10,816 nt of DNA from CAYMKL01 sp964390805 (GCA_964390805.1 CAYMKL010000183.1:1-10816); one strand, 5' to 3'. Positions 1-7,047 are shown, counted from the first letter of the stretch. Notes: a model not told the origin generated them from the letters alone. Numbers and translations are program-made.

Positions 1-26
1 AGGGGGTGGCATTAATGGAACCCCCT
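1..26. repeat. GC-rich hairpin at window edge, possible end of an upstream transcript
   Basis: AGGGGGT (1-7) pairs exactly with ACCCCCT (20-26), and the loop contains the palindrome CATTAATG (10-17). The stem is followed by GAATTTT rather than a true T-run, so it could be a weak terminator for a gene left of the window or simply part of a repeat. No upstream gene is visible, so the function cannot be decided. Confidence 0.3.
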
Positions 27-188
27 GAATTTTGATCAAAACTTAAGTGACAGGTTTCACAAGCTGCTTTTCGATGCAAATGTATCTAGGATCAGGTCAA
101 ATCTAGCTGAAAACGACGCCTTTCGGAAACCTGTCAGGTCTTATACTGGCATTGACAGTTCACTGATAACTGTTCCCTGGAGGTTCCC
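27..188. promoter_or_regulatory. Upstream region of MttB-like gene A with palindromes and an 11-bp inverted repeat
   Basis: This non-coding stretch holds two overlapping palindromes, TTTTGATCAAAA (30-41) and ACTTAAGT (41-48). It also holds a perfect 11-bp inverted repeat, TGACAGGTTTC (48-58) and GAAACCTGTCA (126-136), separated by 67 nt. A possible -10 element TATACT lies at 142-147 without a convincing -35 at the right distance, and a TTGACA at 152-157 has no -10 in register. The inverted repeat could be a pair of regulator half-sites looping the promoter, or the ends of a small mobile-element remnant. The SD of gene A, GGAGG, is at 179-183. Confidence 0.35.
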
Positions 189-1661
189 ATGATTCAATCA
201 TCCTTCGTTGAAAACAGATCAGCGTTTTTCCGAGTGTTGAGCGACGATCAGATATGGGAGATCAAGCAGGCAGCGTTTGATGTTTTGGAGAAGACGGGCT
301 GTAGCGTTCTCCACGAGGGGGCGGTGCAGCTCCTCAAGAAGGCCGGCGCGGTAGTCAAGGGCGAAGGCCAACCTTGTTGGCACGTCAAAGTGCCCCGCCA
401 CATCGTCGAGGAATGTATCCGCACCGCGCCAAAAGGCTTCACGATCTACGACCGGGACGGCAATCGGGCCATGGAGGTTGAGGGGCGCAAGAGCTACTAC
501 GGCACCTCGACCGCCAGCCCCAACACCAGGGACGCGCTCAGCGGCGAGATCCGTGAGACGCGGGTGGCCGACATCGTGCTGGGGGCCAAGGTGGCCGACG
601 CCCTGCCCAACATTGATTGGGTCATGCCCATGGGGTCCTCCCAGGACGTGCCGGCTTTAGCTGCCGACGTGTACGAGTTCGAGGCGGTCGTGACCAACAC
701 GGTCAAGCCCATCGTCTTCATCGGTTACTCACCCCGAGGCGTTGAGCTGGTCTACGAAATGGCCGCCGAAGTAGCCGGAGGGCTGGACAATCTCAGGGAG
801 CGGCCCTTCGTGCTGGCCTATCCTGAGCCCATCTCGCCACTGGTCATGCCGGCTGAGGTGGTTGACCGCATGTTCGTGGCCGCCGATTTGGCCATGCCTC
901 AGATTCCCGGCCCAGCCGTGCAGCCCGGCGCCACCGGCCCGGTGACGCTGGCCGGGACGGTGGCCCAGCTTGTCGCCGAGGGGTTGATGTGTCTGGTGCT
1001 CATCCAGCTCCGGCAGCCCGGCGCGCCTTGCTTCCTGGGCGGCAACGTGGGCGTGTTCGACATGGCCACCGGCAACATGAGCACCGCCGCGCCAGAGATG
1101 AGTCTGGGGCTGGCAGCCCAGGCCGAGGTGGCCCAGTCCTTCGGGTTGCCCACCTGGGGCCTGGCCGGCGCTACCGATGCCAAGACCCTGGACGCCCAGG
1201 CCGGGATTGAGAGCGCGTTCTCTATTCTGGCGCAGGGCCTCGCTGGCCTGAACCTGATCCACGACGTAGGCTACATGGACATGGCCATGATCTGCTCAGC
1301 GGAGATGCTCGTCCTGGGCGACGAAGTGATCGGCATGGCCAAGCGATTCATCCGGGGGATTGAGGTCAGCGCCGAAACCCTGGCCCGCAGCGTCATCGAG
1401 CAGGTCGGCCCTGGGGGGCACTACCTTGAGGAGAAGCATACTCTCCGCCACTTCCGAAAGGAACTGTGGGCGCCGAAGCTCCTGACCCGCCAGCGCTATG
1501 ATATCTGGCAGGCGGACGGCGCCAAGGACATGGCCCAGCGGGTTCAAGAGAAGGTCAGAGAGATTGTCGAGACCCACGAGGTGCTGCCTTTGCCTGACGA
1601 GACGGTGGCTGCCCTTGAGAAGCTGAGACGACAGGGCGAAGAGGAACTGACCCGGGAGTGA
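189..1661 (+). CDS. MttB-superfamily corrinoid methyltransferase homologue A (non-pyrrolysine, MtgB-like branch)
   Basis: This 490-residue protein belongs to the trimethylamine methyltransferase (MttB) superfamily, TIM-barrel enzymes that pass a methyl group from a quaternary or tertiary amine to a Co(I) corrinoid protein in the cytoplasm. The usual N-terminal helix (LSDDQ...DVLEKTG) comes first, then the barrel with GPVTLAGT, the active-site stretch WGLAGATDAK and the NLIHDVGY motif (His358). The C-terminal part has the GPGGHYLEEKHT motif typical of the family. In methanogen MttB the Pyl residue lies in GSOSDAK; here the same column is Ala328 (codon 1170-1172), so this is a Pyl-free member like glycine betaine methyltransferase MtgB. 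The length matches the family. GGAGG (179-183) sits 5 nt before the ATG. The gene is GC-rich and has no corrinoid-protein partner nearby. Family assignment is firm; the substrate is unknown (betaine-type compounds are the best-studied precedent). Confidence 0.93.
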   Translation: MIQSSFVENRSAFFRVLSDDQIWEIKQAAFDVLEKTGCSVLHEGAVQLLKKAGAVVKGEGQPCWHVKVPRHIVEECIRTAPKGFTIYDRDGNRAMEVEGRKSYYGTSTASPNTRDALSGEIRETRVADIVLGAKVADALPNIDWVMPMGSSQDVPALAADVYEFEAVVTNTVKPIVFIGYSPRGVELVYEMAAEVAGGLDNLRERPFVLAYPEPISPLVMPAEVVDRMFVAADLAMPQIPGPAVQPGATGPVTLAGTVAQLVAEGLMCLVLIQLRQPGAPCFLGGNVGVFDMATGNMSTAAPEMSLGLAAQAEVAQSFGLPTWGLAGATDAKTLDAQAGIESAFSILAQGLAGLNLIHDVGYMDMAMICSAEMLVLGDEVIGMAKRFIRGIEVSAETLARSVIEQVGPGGHYLEEKHTLRHFRKELWAPKLLTRQRYDIWQADGAKDMAQRVQEKVREIVETHEVLPLPDETVAALEKLRRQGEEELTRE

Positions 1662-1733
1662 GGCTGCCGCCACGTCGTGGGATGATGTGCCAACGAAGCG
1701 GCGTCCTGAGTCTGTCGAAGGGTTGGCCTCACT
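1657..1733. repeat. Spacer repeat: inverted arms around a CGTCCTGAG...TCGAAGG element
   Basis: AGTGAGGC (1657-1664, including the stop codon of gene A) is the exact reverse complement of GCCTCACT (1726-1733), and inside it GCCAAC (1689-1694) pairs with GTTGGC (1722-1727). The core at 1702-1721 resembles the widespread short bacterial repeat of the type GTCCTGAG...TCGAAGG. The rest of the spacer to 1786 shows nothing else beyond a weak GAGAG before the next gene. The structure may act in 3'-end formation; I see no T-run. Confidence 0.45.
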
Positions 1734-1789
1734 GCTGAGCAAAGTCGGCATATCAAGTAGTTAGCAGGGTTCCCGATTCAGAGAGATTG

Positions 1790-2530
1790 ATGATTAGTGC
1801 TATCAGTGTTGAAAAAGCGACGCTGTATGAGAAATATCGACTTCCCTATGCCAACGAAATGGTAGGTGATCTGCTAGAACGTATAGGTGAAGTTGAAATT
1901 GTCGCCGACATAGGCGCTGGCACTGGTCAATTGGCGAGAATGTTTGCCCCTAGAAGCGCCAAAGTCTTCGCAGTAGAGCCAGACCCAGCAATGCGGAAAG
2001 TAGCATCTGCATCATTGGCCAACTTTTCCACTATCGAAATCATTGCCGGGTGTGCCGAGCAGACCACTTTGGTTGCAAACAGCATCGGTCTCATCGTGGT
2101 GGGGAATGCTTTTCATCGGTTCAAACCAGAAGCTTGTGCAGAACTTCGTCGTATTCTCAGGAAGCAGGGGTGGGTGGCCCTGATCACCTATAAATTCGTA
2201 AACAAAGCCTTTGCGGATATGCTCTTTCCAAAGCTGGCTGCATTGGAAGGAGTAGCCAGTAGGATAGAGAAATCCTGGCACAGAACGCCAGTACGGAATC
2301 TGTTTGGGCATGGTCAAATTGATACGTTGAGTTATGATCAATCGCACACAGAAGATTGGACAGCCTTTTTTGGTGCCGCTTGTGCAGGGATAGAAGCCCC
2401 CGAGCCCACCGACCTGGACTTTATGCAATTTGAGAGGGTCAACCGGGAAGTGTTCGATGCCTTTGCGGGGGATGATGGCAACATCCAGATTGACTATGAA
2501 ACCCAGGTATCATTTGGACAGCCATTGTAG
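1790..2530 (+). CDS. Class I SAM-dependent methyltransferase (Methyltransf_11-like)
   Basis: A 246-residue Rossmann-fold methyltransferase that would transfer a methyl group from S-adenosylmethionine to an unknown small molecule. Motif I is VADIGAGTG (residues 38-46), the acidic residue that binds the SAM ribose is in AVEPD (61-65), and GNAFHRF (105-111) corresponds to the post-II motif of the 'AFHWF' group. The ATG at 1790 is preferred over the TTG at 1787; only a weak GAGAG (1781-1785) precedes it. Base composition differs clearly from its neighbours: sampled 60-base lines run about 40-53% GC, against about two-thirds in the middle of gene A, and AAA, GAA and ATT codons are more frequent. 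It is chemically unrelated to the corrinoid enzymes around it, which use methylated substrates as donors, not SAM. It looks like an insertion into the array. The fold call is firm; the substrate is unknown. Confidence 0.85.
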   Translation: MISAISVEKATLYEKYRLPYANEMVGDLLERIGEVEIVADIGAGTGQLARMFAPRSAKVFAVEPDPAMRKVASASLANFSTIEIIAGCAEQTTLVANSIGLIVVGNAFHRFKPEACAELRRILRKQGWVALITYKFVNKAFADMLFPKLAALEGVASRIEKSWHRTPVRNLFGHGQIDTLSYDQSHTEDWTAFFGAACAGIEAPEPTDLDFMQFERVNREVFDAFAGDDGNIQIDYETQVSFGQPL

Positions 2531-2749
2531 GCGGCCGAGCTACTCCAACAAGAGGAATTGAGATGGAGCCTTTCGAATCCAGAGGGCTCTGCGGCAGCGG
2601 TCCTGCTAACAAAGCCAATGCAGTGGACTGCCCAAGCTGCGTTTTTATCGAAGGGATGTAGCCTGTTATGGTGTCTCGCCAAACCCGTGGGCGGCTGATG
2701 CGCCATCCGTGGTGCAGATTCAAAACGCAGATTAGAGGAGGTAGAAATC
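2531..2749. other. Spacer with a short possible ORF and attC-like fragment
   Basis: No convincing gene. A 32-codon frame at 2563-2661 has AGAGGA 6 nt upstream and a CPSC motif but no recognisable family, and I do not call it as a gene. The segment from about 2606 (CTAACAAAGCCAATGCAG, then TGGACTGCC) recalls the left half of an integron attC site, but I cannot find a matching right half ending in a GTTRRRY core, so it would be degenerate at best. GCAGATT occurs twice (2714-2720, 2727-2733). The strong SD AGAGGAGGT (2734-2742) for the next gene closes the spacer. Confidence 0.3.
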
Positions 2750-4228
2750 ATGGATAGCGGATTCAAGACCCAATGCGTACCAAGCTACAGGCTCCTGACA
2801 GAGGAGCAGATCAAAGAGATTCATCGGGCCAGTCTGGAAGTGCTGGAATCCATCGGCGTGCGCGTGTCACACCCGGAAGGGGTTCAACTTCTGAGAGATG
2901 CCGGATGCCGGGTGAAGGGCAGCGACGCCGCTGCGCTTACAGTTCAGATTCCCAACTGGCTGGTGGAGGAGTCCATCCGCAGCGCTCCTTCCCGCATCAC
3001 CATCTGCAACAGGATGGGGGAAGAAGCGATGCGCCTGGAGGGGCGTAATATCCACTTCGGGCTGGGGACGGATCTGATCAGCACCGTTGATTTGAAGACG
3101 GGCGAGACGCGACGCTCGCTGCGGCAGGACGTGGCCAATGCTGCAAGGGTCGCGGACTACTGCCAGGAGGTTGACTTCATCGCCTCCTTCGCCCTGCCGA
3201 GCGATGTTCCCATCAACTCGATGTACATAGAGTGTGCCAAAGCCATGATGGAGAGCTCTATCAAGCCCATGTTCTTCACTGCGGCGGGGCAGGAGGACCT
3301 GGCGGTCATCATCGAGATGGCGGCAGTCGTGGCGGGTGGAGAGGAAGCGCTGAGAGAGAAACCTTTTCTCATCCACTATTCCGAGCCTACGGCCCCGCTG
3401 ACCCACTCCCACAGCGCAGTGCGCAAGGTGCTCCTTTGCGCTGAGAAGGGTATCCCCATCTGCTATCCGCCTGGGGATATTCTTGGGGCCAGCATCCCGG
3501 TCACCCTGGCCGGCGGTGTCGTGCAGGCCAACGCCGAGGCGCTGAGCGGCATCGTTCTGCACCAGCTCAAGGGCAAGGGTTCGCCCATCATCTCCGGCTT
3601 CGGGGCGATTCCCCTGGACATGAAAACGGGCACCTTTTCGTACGGCGCCCCCGATCTTCGCCTGACCAATTCGGCCTTTGCCGACATCTATCACTACTAC
3701 GGCATTCCCATGTGGTCCACTGTGGGCAGTGACGCCCACTGTCTCGACGCGCAGGCGGCCATGGAGCACGCCTTCGGGACGCTGATGTCTGCCCTGGACG
3801 GGGCCAACCTGATCCACGACGTCGGCTACCTGGGGCAGGGGTTGCTGGGCAATCCCGCCGCCATCGTCATGTGTGACGAGATCATCAGCTACGTGAAGCG
3901 GGTCATCCGGGGCTTTGACATGAGTCGAGAGAAGATGGCCCTCGACGTGATCCGAGAGGTCGGGCCGGGCGGCAATTTCCTCACCGTAATGCACACCAAG
4001 ACCCACTTTCAGCAAGAGCTCTGGCAGCCCAAGTTCCTGAACCGCGACAGCCCCAGGGCCTGGGCGGAGAAAGGGGGCAAGACCTACCAAGAGATCGTGA
4101 CTCAGAAGGCCATCGAGATCCTCGAAACGCACCAGCCCGATCCGCTGCCGGATGCTGTTGCTCAGAAGATCAACGAGATCGCCAAGCAGGCCGAAAAGGA
4201 GCTGGCAGGCATCCAGTTCGTGGCGTAG
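2750..4228 (+). CDS. MttB-superfamily corrinoid methyltransferase homologue B (non-pyrrolysine, contracted active-site loop)
   Basis: A 492-residue member of the MttB superfamily, predicted to demethylate an amine and load a corrinoid protein. It has the N-terminal LLTEEQ...EVLESIGVRV segment (residues 15-39), IPVTLAGG in the barrel, GANLIHDVGYL (catalytic-face His356) and EVGPGGNFL near the C-terminus. The loop equivalent to the Pyl region reads WSTVGSDAH, one residue shorter than WGLAGATDAK in gene A and WGTAGCSDAK-type loops elsewhere. Aligned from the right, Gly326 takes the Pyl column; aligned from the left, that residue is deleted. The usual Lys at the end of the motif is His. The start is supported by AGAGGAGGT (2734-2742) 7 nt upstream. 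A repeat element begins 8 nt after the TAG stop. Family is firm, substrate unknown; the altered loop suggests it differs from that of genes A and C. Confidence 0.93.
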   Translation: MDSGFKTQCVPSYRLLTEEQIKEIHRASLEVLESIGVRVSHPEGVQLLRDAGCRVKGSDAAALTVQIPNWLVEESIRSAPSRITICNRMGEEAMRLEGRNIHFGLGTDLISTVDLKTGETRRSLRQDVANAARVADYCQEVDFIASFALPSDVPINSMYIECAKAMMESSIKPMFFTAAGQEDLAVIIEMAAVVAGGEEALREKPFLIHYSEPTAPLTHSHSAVRKVLLCAEKGIPICYPPGDILGASIPVTLAGGVVQANAEALSGIVLHQLKGKGSPIISGFGAIPLDMKTGTFSYGAPDLRLTNSAFADIYHYYGIPMWSTVGSDAHCLDAQAAMEHAFGTLMSALDGANLIHDVGYLGQGLLGNPAAIVMCDEIISYVKRVIRGFDMSREKMALDVIREVGPGGNFLTVMHTKTHFQQELWQPKFLNRDSPRAWAEKGGKTYQEIVTQKAIEILETHQPDPLPDAVAQKINEIAKQAEKELAGIQFVA

Positions 4229-4236
4229 CATGATGC

Positions 4237-4326
4237 TGTCATTGCGAGCGCTTTTTGCGAAGCAATCCCCATCTTTGTTCAGCAAGGAGATTGCTTCGTC
4301 GCAAAACAACGCTCCTCGCAATGACA
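4237..4326. repeat. Nested inverted-repeat element (TGTCATTGCGAG family)
   Basis: Outer arms TGTCATTGCGAG (4237-4248) and CTCGCAATGACA (4315-4326) are perfect 12-bp reverse complements. Inside them CGAAGCAATC (4258-4267) pairs perfectly with GATTGCTTCG (4289-4298). The whole 90-bp unit fits a REP/MITE-like intergenic repeat that occurs in many unrelated bacterial genomes. The outer arm recurs at 10763-10774. It lies between gene B and the nucleoside hydrolase and could fold as a double hairpin in the transcript, affecting mRNA stability or partial termination. Confidence 0.75.
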
Positions 4327-4378
4327 CCGATTGGGGAATTTATTTCTTTACAGACCCTAAGTGGAGAGGGAGTTTATC

Positions 4379-5338
4379 ATGGGACGTGTGATCATTGATT
4401 GTGATCCCGGTCACGATGATGCGTTGGCTATCCTGCTTGCCGCGCAGCATCTGGATGTGCTGGGAATCACTACGGTTAGTGGCAATCAACGCCTGGACAA
4501 AGTCACGGTTAACGCGCTAAAGGTGCTTGAGTTTAGTGAGCTCACCCATATTCCTGTGTTCCGGGGACACGACCGGCCTCTGGTCGAGCTGCGGCGCCAC
4601 GCCGTCACTCACGGGGAGTCGGGGCTTGACGGCCCTACCTTGCCAGAGCCGGCGACAGCGCCACATCCCGGCCACGCCGTGGATTTCATCGTTGATTCCA
4701 TCATGTCCAACAGCGATGTCACGCTCATTGCCATTGGCCCCCTGACCAACGTGGCGGCTTCTCTTCAGCATGAGCCGCGCCTTCGCCATCACCTGCCTCA
4801 GATCAGCTTGATGGGCGGCTCGCTGACCTTCGGCAACTCTACCCCCACGGCCGAGTTCAATATCTGGTGCGATCCGGAGGCGGCGCACGTCGTCTTTAGC
4901 AGCGGTGTTCCCATCAAGATGGTCGGCTTGAACCTGACGCATCAGGCCATAGTGACCCCGGCCGAGATCGAACGTGTCCGCGCCATCGGAAGCCGTACCG
5001 GACAGATTGTGACCGAGCTGTTGGAGTTTCACTGCGGAGAATACCGCCAGCATCTGGGTATGGTCGGCGCGCCACTGCACGATCCCTGCGCCGTGGCCTG
5101 GCTGATTGATCCCAGTCTGATCGTGGCTCGTCCGCTTTACGTGACCGTCGAGCTGCGCGGCGAATACACCCGCGGTATGACCGTTTGCGACTATCGCCAC
5201 CTGCACAGCACAGACACTGATGTGTATGGTGCCGAGGATATTCGCCAAGGCCCTCCGCCCAATGCTGAAGTTGGCCTGCATCTCGACCGACCCAGGTTCT
5301 TCGACTTGCTAATGGACACGCTGGCCAGATACCCTTGA
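4379..5338 (+). CDS. Inosine/uridine-preferring nucleoside hydrolase family protein (RihA/RihB-like)
   Basis: A 319-residue nucleoside hydrolase that would cleave the N-glycosidic bond of a ribonucleoside to free base and ribose, using a bound Ca2+. The N-terminal Asp cluster is DCDPGHDDA (residues 7-15). The central stretch has HGESGLDGP, IGPLTNVA, MGGS and AEFNIWCDPEAA (Glu159, Asn161), and the C-terminal catalytic segment is APLHDPCAVAW (His234, Asp235), followed by GMTVCDY. From memory these blocks follow E. coli RihA (pyrimidine-specific) closely. ATG 4379 is chosen because GGAGAGGGAG (4363-4372) lies 6 nt upstream; a GTG at 4361 would overlap that site. It stands between two MttB-like genes, suggesting that the pathway substrate may contain or be linked to an N-riboside, which is inference. 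It could equally be a salvage enzyme unrelated to its neighbours. Confidence 0.92.
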   Translation: MGRVIIDCDPGHDDALAILLAAQHLDVLGITTVSGNQRLDKVTVNALKVLEFSELTHIPVFRGHDRPLVELRRHAVTHGESGLDGPTLPEPATAPHPGHAVDFIVDSIMSNSDVTLIAIGPLTNVAASLQHEPRLRHHLPQISLMGGSLTFGNSTPTAEFNIWCDPEAAHVVFSSGVPIKMVGLNLTHQAIVTPAEIERVRAIGSRTGQIVTELLEFHCGEYRQHLGMVGAPLHDPCAVAWLIDPSLIVARPLYVTVELRGEYTRGMTVCDYRHLHSTDTDVYGAEDIRQGPPPNAEVGLHLDRPRFFDLLMDTLARYP

Positions 5339-5355
5339 CCAAAGCGTGAACCATT

Positions 5356-5456
5356 CACCCTCCCGCAGGTTTGAGCCGTGTTTGGCCGAGAACCACTGCT
5401 GGGAGCATGTGTCTCCAGGGGAAAAAGCATTACTCATCGTAACCTGCGGGAGGGTG
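5356..5456. repeat. 101-bp element with perfect 16-bp terminal inverted repeats
   Basis: CACCCTCCCGCAGGTT (5356-5371) and AACCTGCGGGAGGGTG (5441-5456) are exact reverse complements enclosing 69 nt. The interior has a small imperfect hairpin (CTGGGAG...CTCCAG) but no open frame. No flanking target-site duplication is visible (CCATT on the left, GCTGA on the right). It may be a MITE-like non-autonomous element or a long-stem RNA structure in the leader of gene C. It fills most of the gap between the nucleoside hydrolase stop and the next SD. Confidence 0.7.
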
Positions 5457-5491
5457 GCTGAGTAGTCACCAAAAAACTAAAGGAGTGATTG

Positions 5492-6925
5492 ATGGGAAAG
5501 CGATATGATCATTTCAATGAGTACCGGGCGATTCAGTTTCGCAGCTTGACCGATGACCAGATCAGCCTGCTGCACGAGGCCAGCCTGGAGATCATGTCCC
5601 GCACGGGGATGCGCTTCTACGACCAAGAGGCCCTCGATCTGTTCAGCAAAGCCGGGGCCAGCATCTCCGATGGCAACCTAGTGCGATTCCCGCCCCATTT
5701 GGTGGAGTGGGCGCTGCGCACCGTGCCCAAGAACATCACGATCTACGACCGCAACGGCCAGCGGGCCATGTCCCTGGGCGGCTACCGCAGCTACTTCGGC
5801 GTTGGCTCCGACTGCATGAGCATCTACGATCTGCACAGCGGGGAGCGCCGCAAGGCCGTGCTGGACGACGTCGTCCAGGGCGTGCGCCTGGTGGACGCCC
5901 TGCCCAATCTGGGCTTTGTGATGTCCATGTTTCTACCGTCCGATGTGCCGGAGGAGACCTATGAGCGCCATCAGATGGCCATCATGCTGCAAGAGAGCAC
6001 CAAGCCCATCGTCTTTGTCGGCATGGAGACGTCCAGCACGGTCTACTCGGTGGAGATGGCCTCTGCCGTGGCCGGCGGGCTGGAATCGCTCCAGCGCCAC
6101 CCGTTCGTTATCAACTATATCAACCCTACGTCGGCTTTTCGGCACAACGAAGAGGCTGTGCAAAGGCTGCTCTATGCCGCGGAGCGGAATCTGCCCAGCA
6201 TTTACGCACCGGTCAGCAGTCGCGGCATGGCCGCGCCCATGACGGCGGCCGGAGCGCTGGCCCTGGGCAACGCCGGTCAACTGGCCGGGCTGGTGCTGTC
6301 GCAGCTCAAACGCGAGGGCTCGCCTTTCATTCGCAGCCGCCCCGGCGGTGCTACAATGGACATGCGCACCATGGTCGGCGCATACACCGCGCCTGATGGA
6401 GGTCCCTTCGGCTGGGACCTGGCCCATCACCACGGGGTCCCCATCTTTGGCACGGCGGGCTGCAGCGACGCCAAGGTGTTCGACGCCCAGGCCGCGGCCG
6501 AGGCGGCCCTGACCCTGTTCTCCAACGCCCTCGGCGGGGCCAACCTGATCCACGACGTCGGCTACCTGGACTGTGCCATGACCGGCTCACTGGAGTTGGT
6601 GGTCCTTTGCAACGAGATCATCGGCTGGCTCAGGCGCTACCTGCGCAAGCTGGAGATCAGCGAAGAGACCCTGGCCCTGGACCTGATCCACGAGGTCGGC
6701 CCTGACGGTCACTTCGTGGAGGCGAAGCACACCCTGCGCCACGTCCGCGAGGACTGGGTTCCAACCGTGTTCGACCGGTTCAATTACCACCGTTGGGCTG
6801 CTGAGGGGAAAACCACGCTGCAGCAACGGGCCAACCAAAAGGCGCGCCAGATCACCGAGACTCACCATGCAGAGCCGCTGCCCGAGGACGTGGTAGAGAC
6901 AATACAAGCGGTAATCGGCAAGTAG
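5492..6925 (+). CDS. MttB-superfamily corrinoid methyltransferase homologue C (non-pyrrolysine, MtgB-like branch)
   Basis: A 477-residue MttB-superfamily protein, predicted to move a methyl group from an N-methylated substrate to a corrinoid protein. It shows the N-terminal LTDDQ...LEIMSRTGM segment, the barrel, GTAGCSDAK at the Pyl-equivalent loop with Cys324 (codon 6461-6463) in the Pyl column, and GANLIHDVGYL with His354. The C-terminus has HEVGPDGHFVEAKHTLRH. One barrel motif is odd: where paralogues A and B have PVTLAG, this one has PMTAAGA. ATG 5492 is preferred over TTG 5489 because AGGAG (5481-5485) is 6 nt upstream. A 35-nt block (6535-6569) is identical to gene B (3799-3833). Overall it looks closest to gene A by motif (TAGCSDAK/LAGATDAK, EKHTLRH/AKHTLRH). 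Family firm, substrate unknown. Confidence 0.93.
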   Translation: MGKRYDHFNEYRAIQFRSLTDDQISLLHEASLEIMSRTGMRFYDQEALDLFSKAGASISDGNLVRFPPHLVEWALRTVPKNITIYDRNGQRAMSLGGYRSYFGVGSDCMSIYDLHSGERRKAVLDDVVQGVRLVDALPNLGFVMSMFLPSDVPEETYERHQMAIMLQESTKPIVFVGMETSSTVYSVEMASAVAGGLESLQRHPFVINYINPTSAFRHNEEAVQRLLYAAERNLPSIYAPVSSRGMAAPMTAAGALALGNAGQLAGLVLSQLKREGSPFIRSRPGGATMDMRTMVGAYTAPDGGPFGWDLAHHHGVPIFGTAGCSDAKVFDAQAAAEAALTLFSNALGGANLIHDVGYLDCAMTGSLELVVLCNEIIGWLRRYLRKLEISEETLALDLIHEVGPDGHFVEAKHTLRHVREDWVPTVFDRFNYHRWAAEGKTTLQQRANQKARQITETHHAEPLPEDVVETIQAVIGK

Positions 6926-6940
6926 CTCGTGAAACGTCAA

Positions 6941-7004
6941 ACGTAAAACATAAAGCGTAAATTCACGTTTTACGTTTTACTCATCACGCATCACGGGTCA
7001 CGCA
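6941..7004. repeat. ACGTTTTAC hairpin and CATCACG short direct repeats
   Basis: The spacer after gene C has ACGTAAAACATAAAGCGTAA (6941-6960) followed at once by TTCACGTTTTACGTTTTAC (6962-6980). The two arms are near reverse complements, and most differences are compatible with G-U pairs, so the RNA could form a long low-GC hairpin. Short direct repeats of the form CATCACG/CATCACG/GGTCACG follow (about 6982-7002). This looks like a degenerate intergenic repeat; there is no T-run for a classical terminator. The rest of the spacer to 7047 shows only the SD AAAAGGAGG (7032-7040). Confidence 0.55.
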
Positions 7005-7047
7005 AGCAACCACACCAATCCCTGAAACCCGAAAAGGAGGCGACCCC

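Noticed and set aside
142..157. Sigma-70 promoter from TATACT (142-147) or TTGACA (152-157)
   Set aside because: The two hexamers are in the wrong order and neither has a partner at 16-18 nt, so no complete promoter is called.
729..1262. Minus-strand frame of 177 codons opposite gene A
   Set aside because: It has low-complexity His/Gly-rich content typical of antisense translation of GC-rich genes, with no SD or family motif.
2563..2661. 32-codon ORF with an SD-like AGAGGA and a CPSC motif
   Set aside because: It is short, has no recognisable family, and overlaps a possible attC-like remnant; the support is too weak to call a gene.
4237..4326. CRISPR-like array from the repeated arms
   Set aside because: There is only one nested palindromic unit here, without regularly spaced direct repeats.
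2867..4327. Long open frame of 486 codons on the minus strand opposite gene B
   Set aside because: It is a shadow of the GC-rich codon pattern of gene B. The plus-strand frame encodes clear MttB-family motifs; the antisense frame shows none, and it runs through the repeat at 4237-4326.
5339..5491. Cobalamin riboswitch in the leader of gene C, expected for a B12-dependent enzyme
   Set aside because: I could not find the conserved B12-box or core pattern of cobalamin riboswitches; the region is explained by the 16-bp inverted repeat.
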